Of a stretch of DNA of 64,000 bases, positions 1-8,187 are shown piece by piece. The notes below the pieces were generated by a model. It did not search any database and was not told the origin of the DNA. It worked only from the letters and a program-made list of their open reading frames with translations. The stretch's first letter is position 1, and each line of letters begins with the position of its first letter. The DNA is from Gemmatimonadota bacterium (GTDB taxonomy: Bacteria > Gemmatimonadota > Gemmatimonadetes > Gemmatimonadales > Gemmatimonadaceae): contig JACQBG010000027.1 of NCBI GenBank assembly GCA_016194585.1, positions 50,849-114,848 on the forward strand. The letters are read 5' to 3'. The position numbers and the translations under genes are program-made.

Positions 1-853
1 TCACGCCGCGCACGATCTCCTCCACGCGCTGCGTGCTGAAGCCGAGCACCTTCCGCTCGACCATGCCGGGGATGTCCACCGTCTCTAGCAGCGCCGGCAG
101 CTGCGCCTCGATCTGTTCCCAGATCGCCGGCGCCGCCGCGGCCACCATGCGGCGCGGCGCGTCGTCGGGGAGCCATCGGCTCAGCCGCCCGAGCGGCCGG
201 TCGAGCAGCGCCACCCCGCCGCCGCGCACCGCCTCCGCCGCGAGCGCGCGCGCCCGGTCGGTGCGCGCCGCCCGCACCACCCACTTCGCCAGCATGTCGT
301 TGATGAACCCGGAGGCGAGCCCGGAGGCGCGCGCCGCGATCCCGGGCTTCTTCGGCTCGGCGAGTTCGATCTCGGTGCCGGCGCTCGCGATCTCGTCCTT
401 CGACCGCGCGACGAACGCCCGCGCCATCGCCTCGAACTCCTCCGTCGCCACGAACTCCGCGTAGGCGTCGGCCGCGCCGGGCCCGGCATCCTGCAGCGCG
501 CGCTCCAGCTCCACCACCATCGCCGGCGGCAGCAGCTCGCGCAGCGGGCCGCGCTCCGTGTCGAGCAGCTCGGTCGCGAGCTCGCCGAGCTTCCGCTCGA
601 TCGCGTCGCGCAGCCCCGACCGCCGCAGTTCGGCGAGGATGTCGTCGACGGTGAGCAGCCGCTCCCCCACCGTGCGCCCGATCGTCTTCGCGAGGCGCGC
701 CTTGTTCTTCGGGATCGCGCCGTGCAATCCGAACGTACGTTCGTACGGACGGAAAATGAGTACGACGGCCACCCAGCTCGTCACGCCGCCCGACACGGAG
801 CCGAGCACGACGTCGAGCCCGAGCCGCGTCCAGAACCCGCTGAGGTCGGTCAC
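1..853 (-). CDS. DUF445 family membrane protein (3' end outside window)
   Basis: The reading frame is open from a GTG at 853 to the window edge, about 284 codons, and is therefore partial at its C-terminus. The N-terminus reads as a membrane segment followed by a basic stretch (LIFRPYERTFGLHGAIPKNK), which matches the start of DUF445 proteins, where a TM helix precedes an (F/W)RP motif and a long amphipathic helical body. The body here is rich in Glu, Arg and Ala and looks helical. The start lies 9 bp after the lon stop codon and a GAGGCGG ribosome site overlaps that stop, so the gene is probably translated from the lon mRNA. The function of DUF445 proteins is not established. The family call is from motif resemblance only. 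Confidence 0.7.
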   Translation of the reverse strand, partial: MTDLSGFWTRLGLDVVLGSVSGGVTSWVAVVLIFRPYERTFGLHGAIPKNKARLAKTIGRTVGERLLTVDDILAELRRSGLRDAIERKLGELATELLDTERGPLRELLPPAMVVELERALQDAGPGAADAYAEFVATEEFEAMARAFVARSKDEIASAGTEIELAEPKKPGIAARASGLASGFINDMLAKWVVRAARTDRARALAAEAVRGGGVALLDRPLGRLSRWLPDDAPRRMVAAAAPAIWEQIEAQLPALLETVDIPGMVERKVLGFSTQRVEEIVRGV

Positions 854-862
854 GCGGCCGCC

Positions 863-3286
863 TCAGGCGTCCGGATGGGGCGCGTCGGCCACGGGGAACG
901 ATTGCGCGACCGCGCGCTCCGGCGCGACGTCGGCGAACTCGGCGACCGGCTCCGGCAGGATCATCGCCTCGAGCGCGTCGTCCATCGTCGCCACGAACGT
1001 GAAGCGCACCCCCGAGCGCACCGTCTCCGGCACCTCGCGCAGGTCCTTCTCGTTCGCCGCGGGGAGCATCACCTCCCGCAGTCCCGCCCGGTATGCGGCC
1101 AGCACTTTCTCCTTCACGCCCCCGATCTCGAGTACGCGCCCGCGCAACGTCACCTCGCCGGTCACCGCCACGTCGCGCCGCACGGCGCGCCGGCTCATCA
1201 CGCTCGCGATCGCCAGCGTCACGGCCACGCCCGCGCTCGGCCCGTCCTTCGGCACCGCCCCGGCGGGGAAGTGGATGTGGAGGTCCGTCGATTTCATCTC
1301 CGCGTCCACGATCCGCAGCCCGCGTGCCCGTGACCGTACGTACGAGCAGGCGGCGTCCACGGATTCACGCATCACGTCGCCGAGCTGCCCGGTGACGGTG
1401 AGCTTCCCCGTGCCCGGCATGCGCAGCGCTTCGATCGTCATCAGCTCGCCCCCGGTCGCCGTCCATGCGAGCCCGGTCACCGTGCCGATCTCCGGCGCGA
1501 CCTCGGCCTCCTCGGCGGCGTAGCGCGGCGCGCCGAGCGCGTCGTCGATGCGTGCCGCGTCGACGATCCACGCCCCCGTCTCCCCCTGCGCCTTGCGGCG
1601 CGCCCGGCGGCGCATGATCGCCGCGAGGTTGCGCTCGAAGTTGCGCAGCCCCGCCTCGCGCGAGTAGCGGCTCGAGATCGTGCCCAGCGCCTCGTCGGTG
1701 AACTGCAGGTCGAGGTCGCTGATGCCGTGCTCCGCGAACAGCCGCGGCAGCAGATAGCGCCACGCGATCTCCACCTTCTCCTCGACCGTGTACCCGGCGA
1801 TGCGGATCACCTCCATGCGGTCGCGCAGCGCCGCCGGGATGTCGAACACGTTGTTCGCGGTGCAGATGAACAGCGCCGACGAGAGGTCGAACGGAAGGTT
1901 GAGGTAGTGGTCGACGAACCCGTGGTTCTGCTGCGGGTCGAGCACCTCGAGCATCGCCGCGAGCGGATCGCCGCTCGGGCCGCCGCTCGTCATCTTGTCG
2001 ATCTCGTCGATCATCAGCACCGGGTCGTTCACCTGCACGCGCCGCAGCGCCTGCAGCACCAGCCCCGGGAGCGAGCCGACGTACGTCCGCCGGTGGCCGC
2101 GGATCTCCGCCTCGTCGCGCACGCCGCCCACCGAGATGCGATAGAACTCGCGCCCGATGCTCCGCGCGATCGCCTCGCCGAGCGAGGTCTTCCCCGTGCC
2201 CGGCGGTCCCGCGAAGCAGAGGATCGGGCCGTGCGAGTCGCCGCGCTGCTGCGCGAGCAGCTTGCGCACCGAGAGGTACTCGAGGATGCGCTCCTTCGCC
2301 TCCTCGAGCCCGTAGTGCCGGTCGTCGAGCGCCGCCTCCACCTTGTCGAGCGCGATGTCCTCGTCGCCGCTCCGCCTGTTCCACGGCAACGCGAGGATCC
2401 ACTCGAGGTAGTTGTGCAGCACCTGGTATTCGCTGCTCGCCGGCGAGAGCGCGCGCAGCCGCTCCGTTTCGCGCCGCGCCTCCTGCGCCACCGTCGGCGG
2501 GAGCGCCGCGGCCTCGATCTGGCGCAGCAGCTCCTCGGTGTCGTTCTCCGCCGGGTCGCGCTCGCCGAGTTCGGCGCGGATCGCCTGCAGCTGCTGGCGC
2601 AGGTAGAACTCGCGGTGATGGCGCTCGACCTTGAGCTCCGTCTGCTGCCGCACGTCCTCGAGCACGTGGGCGCGCGTGACCTCCTTCTCGAACTTGGCGG
2701 CGACGAGCCGCAGCCGCGCCAGCACGTCGAGCTCCTGCAGCACCTCGTCCTTCTCGGCGACGCGCAGGTGGCCATAGCCCACGGCGTGGTCGGCGAATCG
2801 CGACGCATCCTTCGTGTGCCGCCGCAGCATCCCCGGCACTTCGGCCGGGAACTGCTCGTCGACCTCCACCAGCGACTCGGCGGCCGTGAGCACGCGCTCC
2901 ATCATCTCGCGCGCCTCGCCCTCGGGCGCCGCCGTCTCGTCGACGGCGCCGATCGCGGCGAGCGGGAACGGCGCGCGCTGCGACAGCGCGCCGATGCGCA
3001 CGCGCTGGATGCCGGCGAGCGTCACCTGCGCCGTGCCGGTCGCCGGGTCGCTCCGGTCCTTCACCCGGGCGAGCACGCCGACTCGCCCCACCAGCCGCGC
3101 GGGGTCCTGCGCCTCGTCGCCGAGGGCGATGCCGAGCACGACGAGCGCCCCCGGTTCGGGATGGGCGCGCAGCAGGGCGAGGTTCTCGGGGGCTCCCATC
3201 TGCACGGCGATCGTGCCGTGCGGGAAGACGATCGTGCTCCTTAAGGCGAGGAGCGGCAGCTCGGTCGGGAGTGGGGGCGCCGTCAC
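863..3286 (-). CDS. lon: ATP-dependent protease Lon
   Basis: This 807-residue protein has the full LonA layout: an N-terminal substrate-binding domain (about 1-200), a coiled linker, an AAA+ module and a C-terminal Ser-Lys protease domain. The Walker A motif GPPGTGKTS is near residue 358 and the Walker B stretch VLMIDEIDKM follows. The catalytic Ser lies in PKDGPSAG (about 682) and the catalytic Lys in GGVKEKVLAAYRAG (about 725), the same spacing as in E. coli Lon. It degrades misfolded and short-lived regulatory proteins in the cytoplasm. The start is a GTG with no obvious ribosome site. The DUF445 gene follows within 10 bp. Length and motifs are complete, so it should be active. Confidence 0.96.
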   Translation of the reverse strand: MTAPPLPTELPLLALRSTIVFPHGTIAVQMGAPENLALLRAHPEPGALVVLGIALGDEAQDPARLVGRVGVLARVKDRSDPATGTAQVTLAGIQRVRIGALSQRAPFPLAAIGAVDETAAPEGEAREMMERVLTAAESLVEVDEQFPAEVPGMLRRHTKDASRFADHAVGYGHLRVAEKDEVLQELDVLARLRLVAAKFEKEVTRAHVLEDVRQQTELKVERHHREFYLRQQLQAIRAELGERDPAENDTEELLRQIEAAALPPTVAQEARRETERLRALSPASSEYQVLHNYLEWILALPWNRRSGDEDIALDKVEAALDDRHYGLEEAKERILEYLSVRKLLAQQRGDSHGPILCFAGPPGTGKTSLGEAIARSIGREFYRISVGGVRDEAEIRGHRRTYVGSLPGLVLQALRRVQVNDPVLMIDEIDKMTSGGPSGDPLAAMLEVLDPQQNHGFVDHYLNLPFDLSSALFICTANNVFDIPAALRDRMEVIRIAGYTVEEKVEIAWRYLLPRLFAEHGISDLDLQFTDEALGTISSRYSREAGLRNFERNLAAIMRRRARRKAQGETGAWIVDAARIDDALGAPRYAAEEAEVAPEIGTVTGLAWTATGGELMTIEALRMPGTGKLTVTGQLGDVMRESVDAACSYVRSRARGLRIVDAEMKSTDLHIHFPAGAVPKDGPSAGVAVTLAIASVMSRRAVRRDVAVTGEVTLRGRVLEIGGVKEKVLAAYRAGLREVMLPAANEKDLREVPETVRSGVRFTFVATMDDALEAMILPEPVAEFADVAPERAVAQSFPVADAPHPDA

Positions 3287-3386
3287 GCCGAAAAGATAGC
3301 GTTGCGGCGGTAAGTCGGGAGGCGATGCGTCTCGATCCGTCTCAGTCTCGGCGATCCAGGCATCCGCTCCGCCGAAATTCAGAGGG

Positions 3387-3400
3387 GATCAGTACTGATC
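3387..3400. repeat. Perfect 14-bp palindrome in the lon-ffh spacer
   Basis: The 267-bp spacer between the divergent lon and ffh genes holds the perfect palindrome GATCAGTACTGATC, followed by further GATC-rich sequence to 3420. It could be an operator or a methylation-sensitive site. I see no gene in the spacer and cannot assign a regulator. Confidence 0.4.
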
Positions 3401-3553
3401 GGGGATGATCAGATCGGATCGGCGGCGCAGCCGCCCCAAGGCTTCGCCGGCGCCCGGCCCAGCTCCCCCGCCCGCGGCACACCGGACCCCGAAAAACAGA
3501 CCCGGAACCCTTGGCCCGAGCCCCTGACCCGGATAACTTCCTAGGCTACCCAA

Positions 3554-4885
3554 ATGTTCAACGAACTCTCCGAGAAACTCGAAGCCGCCTTCGCGAAACT
3601 GCGCGGACGCGGCACGCTGAGCGAAGCCGACATCAAGGACGGCTTGCGCGAGGTCCGGCGCGTCCTCCTCGAGGCCGACGTCAACTTCCAGCTCACGCGC
3701 GAGTTCCTCGAACGCGTCGAGAAGAAGGCCGTCAGCGTCTCGCAGATCAAGACGGTCTCCCCCGCGCAACAGCTGGTGAAGATCGTCTACGACGAGCTCA
3801 CCGCGATGCTCGGCGAGCGCCGCGAAGGACTCAAGCTCTCGAGCGTGCCGCCCACCGTCGTGCTGATGGTCGGCCTCCAGGGCTCCGGCAAGACGACCAC
3901 CGCCGCCAAGCTCGCCCGCAAGCTCAAGGGCGAAGGGCGCCAGGTGCGCCTCATCGCGGCCGACGTGTATCGCCCCGCCGCCATCGACCAGCTCGAGACG
4001 CTCGGCCGCGAGCTCGACATCCCCGTCTACGCCGACCGCTCGACCACCGACGTCGTCAAGATCGCGCGCGCCGGCCTCGAAGTGGCGCGCCACGAGCGCG
4101 ACCGCCTCGTGCTCATCGACACCGCCGGCCGCCTTCAGATCGACGACGAGATGATGGACGAGCTGCGCCGCCTCAAGGACGCGGTGCGCCCCGACGAGAT
4201 CCTCCTCGTCGCCGACGGCATGACCGGCCAGGACGCCGTGAAGATCGCGCAGGGCTTCGACGCCGCGCTCGGCGTCACCGGCGTCATCCTCACGAAGCTC
4301 GACGGCGACGCGCGCGGCGGCGCCGCGCTTTCCATCTACGGCGTCACCAAGAAGCCCATCAAGTACATCGGCGTCGGCGAGAAGACCGACGCGCTCGAGG
4401 AGTTCCACCCCGACCGCATGGCCGGGCGCATCCTCCAGCAGGGCGACGTGCTCTCGCTCGTCGAGAAGGCCCAGAGCGCCTTTGACGCCGACGAAGCGAA
4501 GAAGATGGAGAAGAAGGTCCGCAAGGAGGGGATGGACCTCACCGACTTCCTCGCGGCCATGAAGCAGATCCAGAAGCTCGGCCCGCTCGAGGGCGTCCTC
4601 AAGATGCTCCCCGGCGTCAACACCAAGATGCTCAAGCAGGCCAACGCCGACCCCAAGCGCATCCGCCACGTCGAGGCGATCGTGCTCTCGATGACGCTCG
4701 CCGAACGCAAGAAGCCCGACATCCTCAACGGCTCGCGCCGCGCGCGCATCGCCAAGGGGAGCGGCCGGCCGATCAGCGAAGTGAACCAGCTGCTCGACCA
4801 GTTCCGCGGGATGCAGAAGATGATGAAGAAGATGTCGGGGCAGGGCGGCGGCCGGATGCCCCCCGGCATGTTCGGCATGAGGTAG
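3554..4885 (+). CDS. ffh: Signal recognition particle protein Ffh (SRP54)
   Basis: The 443-residue GTPase binds signal peptides of nascent membrane proteins and SRP RNA and docks with FtsY. The N domain covers about 1-90. The G domain has the P-loop GLQGSGKTTTAAKLA, DTAGRLQID and TKLDGDARGGAALS. The closing stretch GVGEKTDALEEFHPDRMAGRIL leads into the Met-rich M domain, which ends with the typical Gly/Met-rich tail (MPPGMFGMR). It is first in a row of plus-strand translation genes (rpsP, rimM, trmD, rplS), a common bacterial order. The ATG start gives the expected N-terminus MFNELSEKLE. Confidence 0.97.
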   Translation: MFNELSEKLEAAFAKLRGRGTLSEADIKDGLREVRRVLLEADVNFQLTREFLERVEKKAVSVSQIKTVSPAQQLVKIVYDELTAMLGERREGLKLSSVPPTVVLMVGLQGSGKTTTAAKLARKLKGEGRQVRLIAADVYRPAAIDQLETLGRELDIPVYADRSTTDVVKIARAGLEVARHERDRLVLIDTAGRLQIDDEMMDELRRLKDAVRPDEILLVADGMTGQDAVKIAQGFDAALGVTGVILTKLDGDARGGAALSIYGVTKKPIKYIGVGEKTDALEEFHPDRMAGRILQQGDVLSLVEKAQSAFDADEAKKMEKKVRKEGMDLTDFLAAMKQIQKLGPLEGVLKMLPGVNTKMLKQANADPKRIRHVEAIVLSMTLAERKKPDILNGSRRARIAKGSGRPISEVNQLLDQFRGMQKMMKKMSGQGGGRMPPGMFGMR

Positions 4886-4893
4886 CTAGATTG

Positions 4894-4970
4894 GTGTACC
4901 GTGTGTCGTGAGCGGTTCACGGCGAACGGCACACGACACACGGTACACGGTACACGACACACCGTACACA
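4894..4970. repeat. Palindromic intergenic repeat after ffh (copy 1)
   Basis: A perfect 17-bp inverted repeat (GTGTACCGTGTGTCGTG at 4894-4910, its complement at 4932-4948) can form a long hairpin, and a further GGTACAC/GTGT-type repeat continues to 4970. Positions 4906-4937 match 6615-6646 at about 24 of 32 bases. The hairpin lacks a T-run, so it is not a standard intrinsic terminator. It may stabilise mRNA or be a dispersed REP-like repeat. Confidence 0.6.
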
Positions 4971-5057
4971 GCAGTCGCAGTCCCCGAGTGCGATCCGGAA
5001 CCTCCGGATTCGCGATGAGCTCGGCGCAGTCCCATCACCCCTTTCTGGGAGCACGAC

Positions 5058-5366
5058 ATGTCCGTCCGTATCCGCCTCCGTCGCACCGGCCGCAAGAAGG
5101 CGCCGACCTACCGCATCGTCGTCGCCGACTCGCGCGCCCCGCGTGAGGGCAAGTTCATCGAGATCCTCGGGCAGTACGCCCCCCGTGGTGGTGAGACCGC
5201 GCTGAACCTCGACGTCGCCCGCGCCAACTACTGGCTCGACAACGGCGCCCAGCCGTCCGACACCGTCCGCTCGCTCCTCCGCAAGGCGGGCGTGCTCAAG
5301 GTGCGGCACGAGCAGCGCCTCGCGGCGAAGCTCACCGCCAAGGCCGTCCCGGTCGCCGAGGGCTGA
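5058..5366 (+). CDS. rpsP: Small ribosomal subunit protein bS16
   Basis: The 102-residue protein begins [20 protein letters not shown] and contains [18 protein letters not shown], the diagnostic N-terminal half of S16, which helps assemble the 30S body. The C-terminus is short (ending KAVPVAEG), as in many phyla. It lies between ffh and rimM, the usual place. Confidence 0.97.
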   Translation: MSVRIRLRRTGRKKAPTYRIVVADSRAPREGKFIEILGQYAPRGGETALNLDVARANYWLDNGAQPSDTVRSLLRKAGVLKVRHEQRLAAKLTAKAVPVAEG

Positions 5367-5386
5367 GCGAGCCGCGCGGAGCAGGG

Positions 5387-5944
5387 GTGACCGACTCGCC
5401 CGAACTGCTCGCCGTCGGCCGCATCCGTCGCGCGCACGGTGTGCGCGGTGAAGTGGTGGTCGAACTGCTGACCGACGAGCCGGACGCGATCTTCGCGCCC
5501 GGCCGTCGCGTTTTCGCGGGCACGCCCAACGGCACGCGCTGGCGCGACCCGAAGTCGCACGAGGAACGCACGTTCAACATCACCGGCGTGCGGCCGTTCC
5601 AGGACGGCCTCCTCGTGACCGTCGACGCGATCGGCGACCGCAACGTCGCCGACCAGTGGCGCAACCACACGCTGCTCGTGCCGCGCGACGAACTCTCCCC
5701 GCCCGACGACGGCGAAGTGTACGAGCACGAACTCGAGGGGCTCGCCGTCGTCGACGCCGCCGGTGCGCCGCTCGGCAGCGTGAGCGCGTGGTACCGGCTC
5801 CCGAACGGTTTGCTGCTCGACGTGCGCACCTCGCGCGGCACGGTGAGCGTGCCCTACAACGAGCGGTTCGTCGTGCGCGTCGATCGCGCCGCGCGCACGC
5901 TCACCATGGACATCCCCGACGACCTCTTCCCGGACGCCGGCTGA
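5387..5944 (+). CDS. rimM: Ribosome maturation factor RimM
   Basis: The 185-residue protein starts at GTG 5387 behind a GCGGAGCAGGG ribosome site. Its N-terminal barrel reads LLAVGRIRRAHGVRGEVVVE, the RimM signature (G-x-I-x-x-x-H-G-x-x-G-E), and the C-terminal PRC barrel covers about 95-180 (YEHELEGLAVVDAAG to DIPDDLFPDAG). RimM helps mature the 3' domain of 16S rRNA in the 30S head. Its stop overlaps the trmD start (CTGATG), implying coupled translation. Confidence 0.95.
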   Translation: MTDSPELLAVGRIRRAHGVRGEVVVELLTDEPDAIFAPGRRVFAGTPNGTRWRDPKSHEERTFNITGVRPFQDGLLVTVDAIGDRNVADQWRNHTLLVPRDELSPPDDGEVYEHELEGLAVVDAAGAPLGSVSAWYRLPNGLLLDVRTSRGTVSVPYNERFVVRVDRAARTLTMDIPDDLFPDAG

Positions 5945-6606
5945 TGCTCACCATCCGCGTCGTCTCGATCTTCCCGCAGTTCTTCGAGGGGCCGCTCGGC
6001 CTCTCGATCCCGGCGCGCGCGGCGGCCGCCGAGCTCGTGCGCTATCAGCTCGTCGATCTCCGCGACTACACGCACGACAAGCATCGCACCGTCGACGACG
6101 CGCCCTATGGCGGCGGCGCCGGGATGGTGATGAAGCCCGGCCCGTTCTTCGAGGCCGTCGAGGGGATCGGCGCCAAGCCGCCGATCATCCTCCTCTCGCC
6201 GCGCGGGCGGAAGTTCTCGCATGCCGACGCCGAGCGGCTCGCCTCACTCGAGGAATTCACCCTCCTTTGCGGGCACTACAAGGACGTCGACCAGCGCGTC
6301 GCCGACCATCTCGCCACCGAGCAGCTCTCGCTCGGCGATTTCGTGCTCAGCGGCGGCGAGCCCGCGGCGCTCGCCGTGATCGACGCCGTGGTGCGGCTCC
6401 TCCCCGGCGCCATGAGCGACCTCGACAGCGCCCGCACCGACTCGTTCTATGGGAGGGGGCTCTCGGCGCCCAGCTACACCCGGCCTCCCGAGTTCCGGGG
6501 GCACGGGGTGCCCGAGGTGCTTCTCTCGGGGAACCATGCCGCCATCGAGAAATGGCGGCTGCAGGAGGGCGTGCGCCTGACCGAGGAGCAGGGCAAAGGC
6601 GGGTGA
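5944..6606 (+). CDS. trmD: tRNA (guanine-N1)-methyltransferase TrmD
   Basis: The 220-residue SPOUT enzyme methylates G37 of tRNAs using S-adenosylmethionine. The trefoil-knot motifs are present: LCGHYKDVDQRV, SLGDFVLSGGEPAAL with the catalytic Asp in VIDAVVRL, and SYTRPPEFRGHGVPEVLLSGNH. The first motif has HYK where most bacteria have RYE. As I recall, this HYK form is normal in Bacteroidota-type TrmD and so points to an FCB-group host. It is shorter at the C-terminus than E. coli TrmD. The start overlaps the rimM stop. Confidence 0.95.
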   Translation: MLTIRVVSIFPQFFEGPLGLSIPARAAAAELVRYQLVDLRDYTHDKHRTVDDAPYGGGAGMVMKPGPFFEAVEGIGAKPPIILLSPRGRKFSHADAERLASLEEFTLLCGHYKDVDQRVADHLATEQLSLGDFVLSGGEPAALAVIDAVVRLLPGAMSDLDSARTDSFYGRGLSAPSYTRPPEFRGHGVPEVLLSGNHAAIEKWRLQEGVRLTEEQGKGG

Positions 6607-6614
6607 ATCCATCT

Positions 6615-6660
6615 TCGTGAGTCGTTCACCGTCAACGGTCAACGACGAACGATTCACCGT
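6615..6660. repeat. Palindromic intergenic repeat after trmD (copy 2)
   Basis: Positions 6615-6646 resemble the repeat after ffh (4906-4937). The segment has its own dyads, GTCGTT/AACGAC and CACCGT/ACGGT. It lies just after the trmD stop. Confidence 0.55.
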
Positions 6661-6698
6661 ACACCCACCGTTGCCTCCCACTCCCACTGCCCTGCCAC

Positions 6699-6727
6699 TT
6701 GCCCTAACGCCTGTACTGGTCTAACTT
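6699..6727 (+). promoter_or_regulatory. Putative sigma-70 type promoter for rplS-rnhB
   Basis: TTGCCC (6699-6704) and TAACTT (6722-6727) are separated by exactly 17 bp, 55 bp before the rplS start. This suggests rplS can be transcribed independently of trmD, consistent with the repeat element between them. Prediction from sequence only. Confidence 0.45.
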
Positions 6728-6781
6728 TGAAGGCTCACCAATCGAACCCTATCGGGCGAAGTCCTGCCCCCGAGCTGCGCT

Positions 6782-7162
6782 ATGCACCCGTTCATCGAGA
6801 CCCAGAAAGAGTGGATGAAGGACGTTCCCCCGTTCCGCGCCGGTGACACGGTGAAGGTGAACGTGCGGGTGAAGGAAGGCGACAAGGAGCGCATCCAGGC
6901 GTTCGAGGGTGTGTGCATCGCCCGTCGTGGCGCTGGCGTGAGCGCGACGTTCACCGTCCGCAAGATCTCGAACGGGGTCGGCGTCGAGCGCATCTTCCCG
7001 ACGCATTCGCCGATGCTCGAGAGCGTGTCGGTCGTGCGCCGTGGCCGCGTGCGTCGCGCGAAGCTCTTCTATCTCCGCAACGTGACCGGCAAGTCTGCGC
7101 GCATCAAGGAGAAGAAGGTGCGCGTAGTGGTGCCGGCGAACGGCACGGCCGCCGAGGGCTGA
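6782..7162 (+). CDS. rplS: Large ribosomal subunit protein bL19
   Basis: The 126-residue protein reads [28 protein letters not shown] and then [46 protein letters not shown], all standard L19 segments. L19 sits at the 30S-50S interface. It is followed 12 bp later by rnhB. Confidence 0.97.
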   Translation: MHPFIETQKEWMKDVPPFRAGDTVKVNVRVKEGDKERIQAFEGVCIARRGAGVSATFTVRKISNGVGVERIFPTHSPMLESVSVVRRGRVRRAKLFYLRNVTGKSARIKEKKVRVVVPANGTAAEG

Positions 7163-7174
7163 GCGCCGCCACTC

Positions 7175-7810
7175 GTGGCGCGCTGGAGCGCGATCGAGCG
7201 GACGTTGCGCGCCAGCGGCGCGCGGACGATCGCCGGAGTCGATGAAGTCGGACGGGGCCCCCTCGCGGGCCCCGTCGTCGCATGTGCGGTGATCATGCCC
7301 GCCGAGGCGCGCGCCATCGCCGGCGTCGCCGATTCCAAGCAGTTGAAGCGCGAGGAGCGCGAGCGGCTCGCCGTGCTCATCCTCGAGCGCGCGGTCGCCG
7401 TCTCGCTCGGCGCGGCGAGCGTCGCCGAGATCGGGCGGCACAACATCTATCAGGCGACGGCGCTGGCGATGCGGCGCGCGATCGCGCGGCTCGGTGTGGC
7501 GCCCGACGCGGTGCTGGTGGATGGCAAGCCCATCAAGACGCTCGGCGTGGAGCACACGGCCGTGGTGGGGGGCGATGCGCTCTGCTACAGCGTGGCGTGC
7601 GCGAGCATCGTGGCGAAGGTGACGCGCGACCGGCTGATGCGGTCGCTGGCGCGCCGGTATCCCCGGTTCGGCTGGGAGGAGAACGCCGGGTACGGGACGC
7701 CGGTGCATCTCGCGGCGCTGCGGGCGGCGGGGCTGACCCCCCATCACCGCCCCTTGTTCTGCCGCCGGTTCGTGAACGAGGGTGGGGAGGGCGGGGAGGC
7801 CTTTCGTTAA
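7175..7810 (+). CDS. rnhB: Ribonuclease HII
   Basis: The 211-residue enzyme removes ribonucleotides and RNA from RNA-DNA hybrids. The catalytic DEVGRG motif is in AGVDEVGRGPLAGPVVACAV, followed by DSKQLKREER, the Asp of VDGKP and the Asp of SIVAKVTRDRLM. The end GYGTPVHLAALRAAGLTPHHR is typical. The start is GTG 7175. Downstream of the stop is a 377-bp gap without a gene. Confidence 0.96.
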   Translation: MARWSAIERTLRASGARTIAGVDEVGRGPLAGPVVACAVIMPAEARAIAGVADSKQLKREERERLAVLILERAVAVSLGAASVAEIGRHNIYQATALAMRRAIARLGVAPDAVLVDGKPIKTLGVEHTAVVGGDALCYSVACASIVAKVTRDRLMRSLARRYPRFGWEENAGYGTPVHLAALRAAGLTPHHRPLFCRRFVNEGGEGGEAFR

Positions 7811-8187
7811 AGAGGGCGCCAAACGGGAAATGTTCGGGTCGGTGGTGCGTGCCGTGTGACCTGACCCGCCCCGGTTCGTCTTGACACGTGATGGATCCGA
7901 TTCTGCGCGTGGCTGGGCTGGCGCGCGGGAGCGGATCGTTGGTCCGCCCCGTTTGGGAAGTACTCCGGCGGGGTGCCTGGAAAGGGACGAAATCCATGGG
8001 AAAGGCCGGGCGGAACCTCCTCTGAGAATTGGGGTTGCGCGGCGGCTGGCCGAGTGCGAGATTTCCCGGGAATCTGAAGGTGAAGGACGACGAACGGCTG
8101 CGCCCACGCAGGAGCGGTGGGCATCGCTGTCGTCGCGTCGGTATGTAGTGAGAGCATTTCGTTCTTCCATTTTCTTTTGGGGGTTTC
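7811..8187. other. Gene-free spacer before the large lipoprotein
   Basis: I see no convincing coding sequence here. The last 60 bp are AT-richer and contain TATGTAGT and a poly-T/G stretch ending GGGGGTTTC just before the ATG at 8188, so the promoter and leader of the lipoprotein probably lie here. No known riboswitch fold was recognised. Confidence 0.4.

Noticed and set aside
3387..3420. GATC-rich spacer as a replication origin
   Set aside because: No DnaA-box cluster or AT-rich unwinding region, and no dnaA, dnaN or parAB nearby.
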